DNA of 5,478 nt from Buttiauxella sp035271705 (GTDB taxonomy: Bacteria > Pseudomonadota > Gammaproteobacteria > Enterobacterales > Enterobacteriaceae), in the NCBI RefSeq assembly GCF_035271705.1, contig NZ_DATERI010000136.1:1-5478 (forward strand), written 5' to 3'. Positions within the stretch are counted from its first letter, which is position 1; each line of letters starts with the position of its first letter. This document shows positions 4,777 to 5,478 of the stretch, in pieces. Made by a program: the position numbers and the translations under genes. The notes beneath the pieces were generated by a model. The model ran no database searches, was not told the origin of the DNA, and saw nothing but the letters and a program-made list of their open reading frames with translations.

Positions 4777-5478
4777 ATGTCTGCACCGTACAATATTGAT
4801 ATCACCGAAGCGAACCTACACCAGACGCTAGAACAATCCGTTACGACACCAGTGCTGTTTTACTTCTGGTCAGCACGCAGCCAACATTGTGAACAACTCA
4901 CGCCGATTCTGGACAAACTTGCCGCGCAGTATCAGGGGCAGTTTCTTCTCGCCAAAGTGGATTGTGATGCCGAGCCAATGGTCGCGTCACAGTTTGGTTT
5001 ACGCAGTATTCCTACCGTTTACTTGTTCCAGAATGGCCAACCGGTAGACGGTTTCCAGGGGCCGCAACCCGAAGAAGCGATTCGCGCCCTGCTGGAAAAA
5101 GTACTGCCACGGGAAGAAGAGTTGAAAGCGCAAGAAGCGATGCTGCTGATGCAAGAAGGCAAACACGCTGAAGCACTACCCTTGCTGAAAGATGCGTGGC
5201 AACTGTCCAATCAGAACAGTGAAATTGGCCTGATGTTGGCGGAAGTTCAAATTGCACTGAACCGCAGCGAAGAGGCTGAAGCGGTGCTGAAAACCATCCC
5301 ATTGCAAGACCAGGACAGCCGTTACCAAGGGCTGGTCGCTCAGATTGATTTGCTTAAGCAAGCTGCAGATACCCCAGAGATCCAATTGCTTCAGCAACAA
5401 GTTGAGTTAGATCCACAAAATGCACTGTTAGCCAGCCAACTGGCGCTGCAACTGCATCAGGTCGGGCGCAACGAAGAA
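4777..5478 (+). CDS. cnoX: Chaperedoxin CnoX (YbbN), thioredoxin-TPR protein, 3' end outside window
   Basis: The first 234 codons are present; the reading frame is open at the right edge (E. coli protein about 284 residues). CnoX is a cytoplasmic holdase that protects proteins under hypochlorous-acid and heat stress and delivers them to GroEL/ES. Residues about 5-110 form a thioredoxin fold with FYFW (28-31), cis-Pro79 in SIPTVYLF and the NGQPVDGFQG loop. The usual WCGPC site is degenerate, SQHC (35-38): the first cysteine is Ser35, so dithiol redox activity is not expected. Cys63 in KVDCDAE corresponds to the cysteine that forms mixed disulfides with clients in E. coli. From about 115 on, helical repeats (EALPLLKDAWQLSNQN, LALQLHQVGRNEE) fit the TPR-like part. 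The extreme C-terminal GroEL-binding helix is off the window. Start ATG 4777 follows GAGAG with about 7 nt spacing and matches the family N-terminus. Confidence 0.95.
   Translation, partial: MSAPYNIDITEANLHQTLEQSVTTPVLFYFWSARSQHCEQLTPILDKLAAQYQGQFLLAKVDCDAEPMVASQFGLRSIPTVYLFQNGQPVDGFQGPQPEEAIRALLEKVLPREEELKAQEAMLLMQEGKHAEALPLLKDAWQLSNQNSEIGLMLAEVQIALNRSEEAEAVLKTIPLQDQDSRYQGLVAQIDLLKQAADTPEIQLLQQQVELDPQNALLASQLALQLHQVGRNEE

Noticed and set aside
5012..5400. Minus-strand open frames opposite cnoX
   Set aside because: cnoX is coding throughout with clear family motifs; the antisense peptides are Cys/Ser/Leu-rich and resemble nothing known.
1..5478. Mobile element, CRISPR array, tRNA/rRNA, toxin-antitoxin or defence genes
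   Set aside because: No direct-repeat series, inverted-repeat-bounded transposase, RNA gene or anomalous composition is visible; the genes are collinear core enteric genes.

Overview
The window looks like chromosomal DNA of an Enterobacteriaceae species close to, but not identical with, Escherichia coli. Every gene reads as a clear, slightly diverged counterpart of the K-12 genes at about 11 min (mnmH/selU, ybbP, ybbA, tesA, ybbO, cnoX/ybbN), and coding density and moderate GC content fit that family. These names come from recalled protein sequences, not from a database search. The genus cannot be fixed from this sequence.

Layout, left to right. The last 59 codons of mnmH (tRNA 2-selenouridine synthase) run rightward into the window. 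A 42-nt gap holds a 10-bp perfect hairpin that probably terminates transcription from both sides. Next comes the leftward pair ybbA-ybbP, an ABC ATPase and an 804-residue MacB/FtsX-type permease, joined by an ATGA overlap. Divergent from ybbA, and overlapping its first 33 nt, is rightward tesA, a periplasmic GDSL thioesterase/lysophospholipase. It is followed by ybbO, a short-chain dehydrogenase/reductase, and cnoX, a thioredoxin-TPR chaperedoxin cut by the right edge after 234 codons.

How the genes work together. YbbA, YbbP and TesA form a functional unit: an inner-membrane ATP-driven extractor plus a periplasmic ester/thioester hydrolase. E. coli YbbA-YbbP-TesA has, to my recollection, been described as a physical complex handling hydrophobic molecules. 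YbbO may act on lipid-derived aldehydes or carbonyls. CnoX is a stress holdase that passes clients to GroEL. The 59-nt gap before cnoX contains a near-consensus heat-shock (sigma-32) promoter, giving it its own stress input.

Points that stand out: (1) the sigma-32-like promoter before cnoX; (2) the codon-on-codon antiparallel overlap of the ybbA and tesA 5' ends; (3) absence of the rhsD island that separates ybbP from mnmH in K-12; (4) a probable one-residue shift of the TesA signal-peptidase site; (5) loss of the longer ybbO start annotated in E. coli. I see no mobile element, CRISPR array, tRNA, rRNA or unknown gene cluster. This is mostly an ordinary core-genome region, not a new system.
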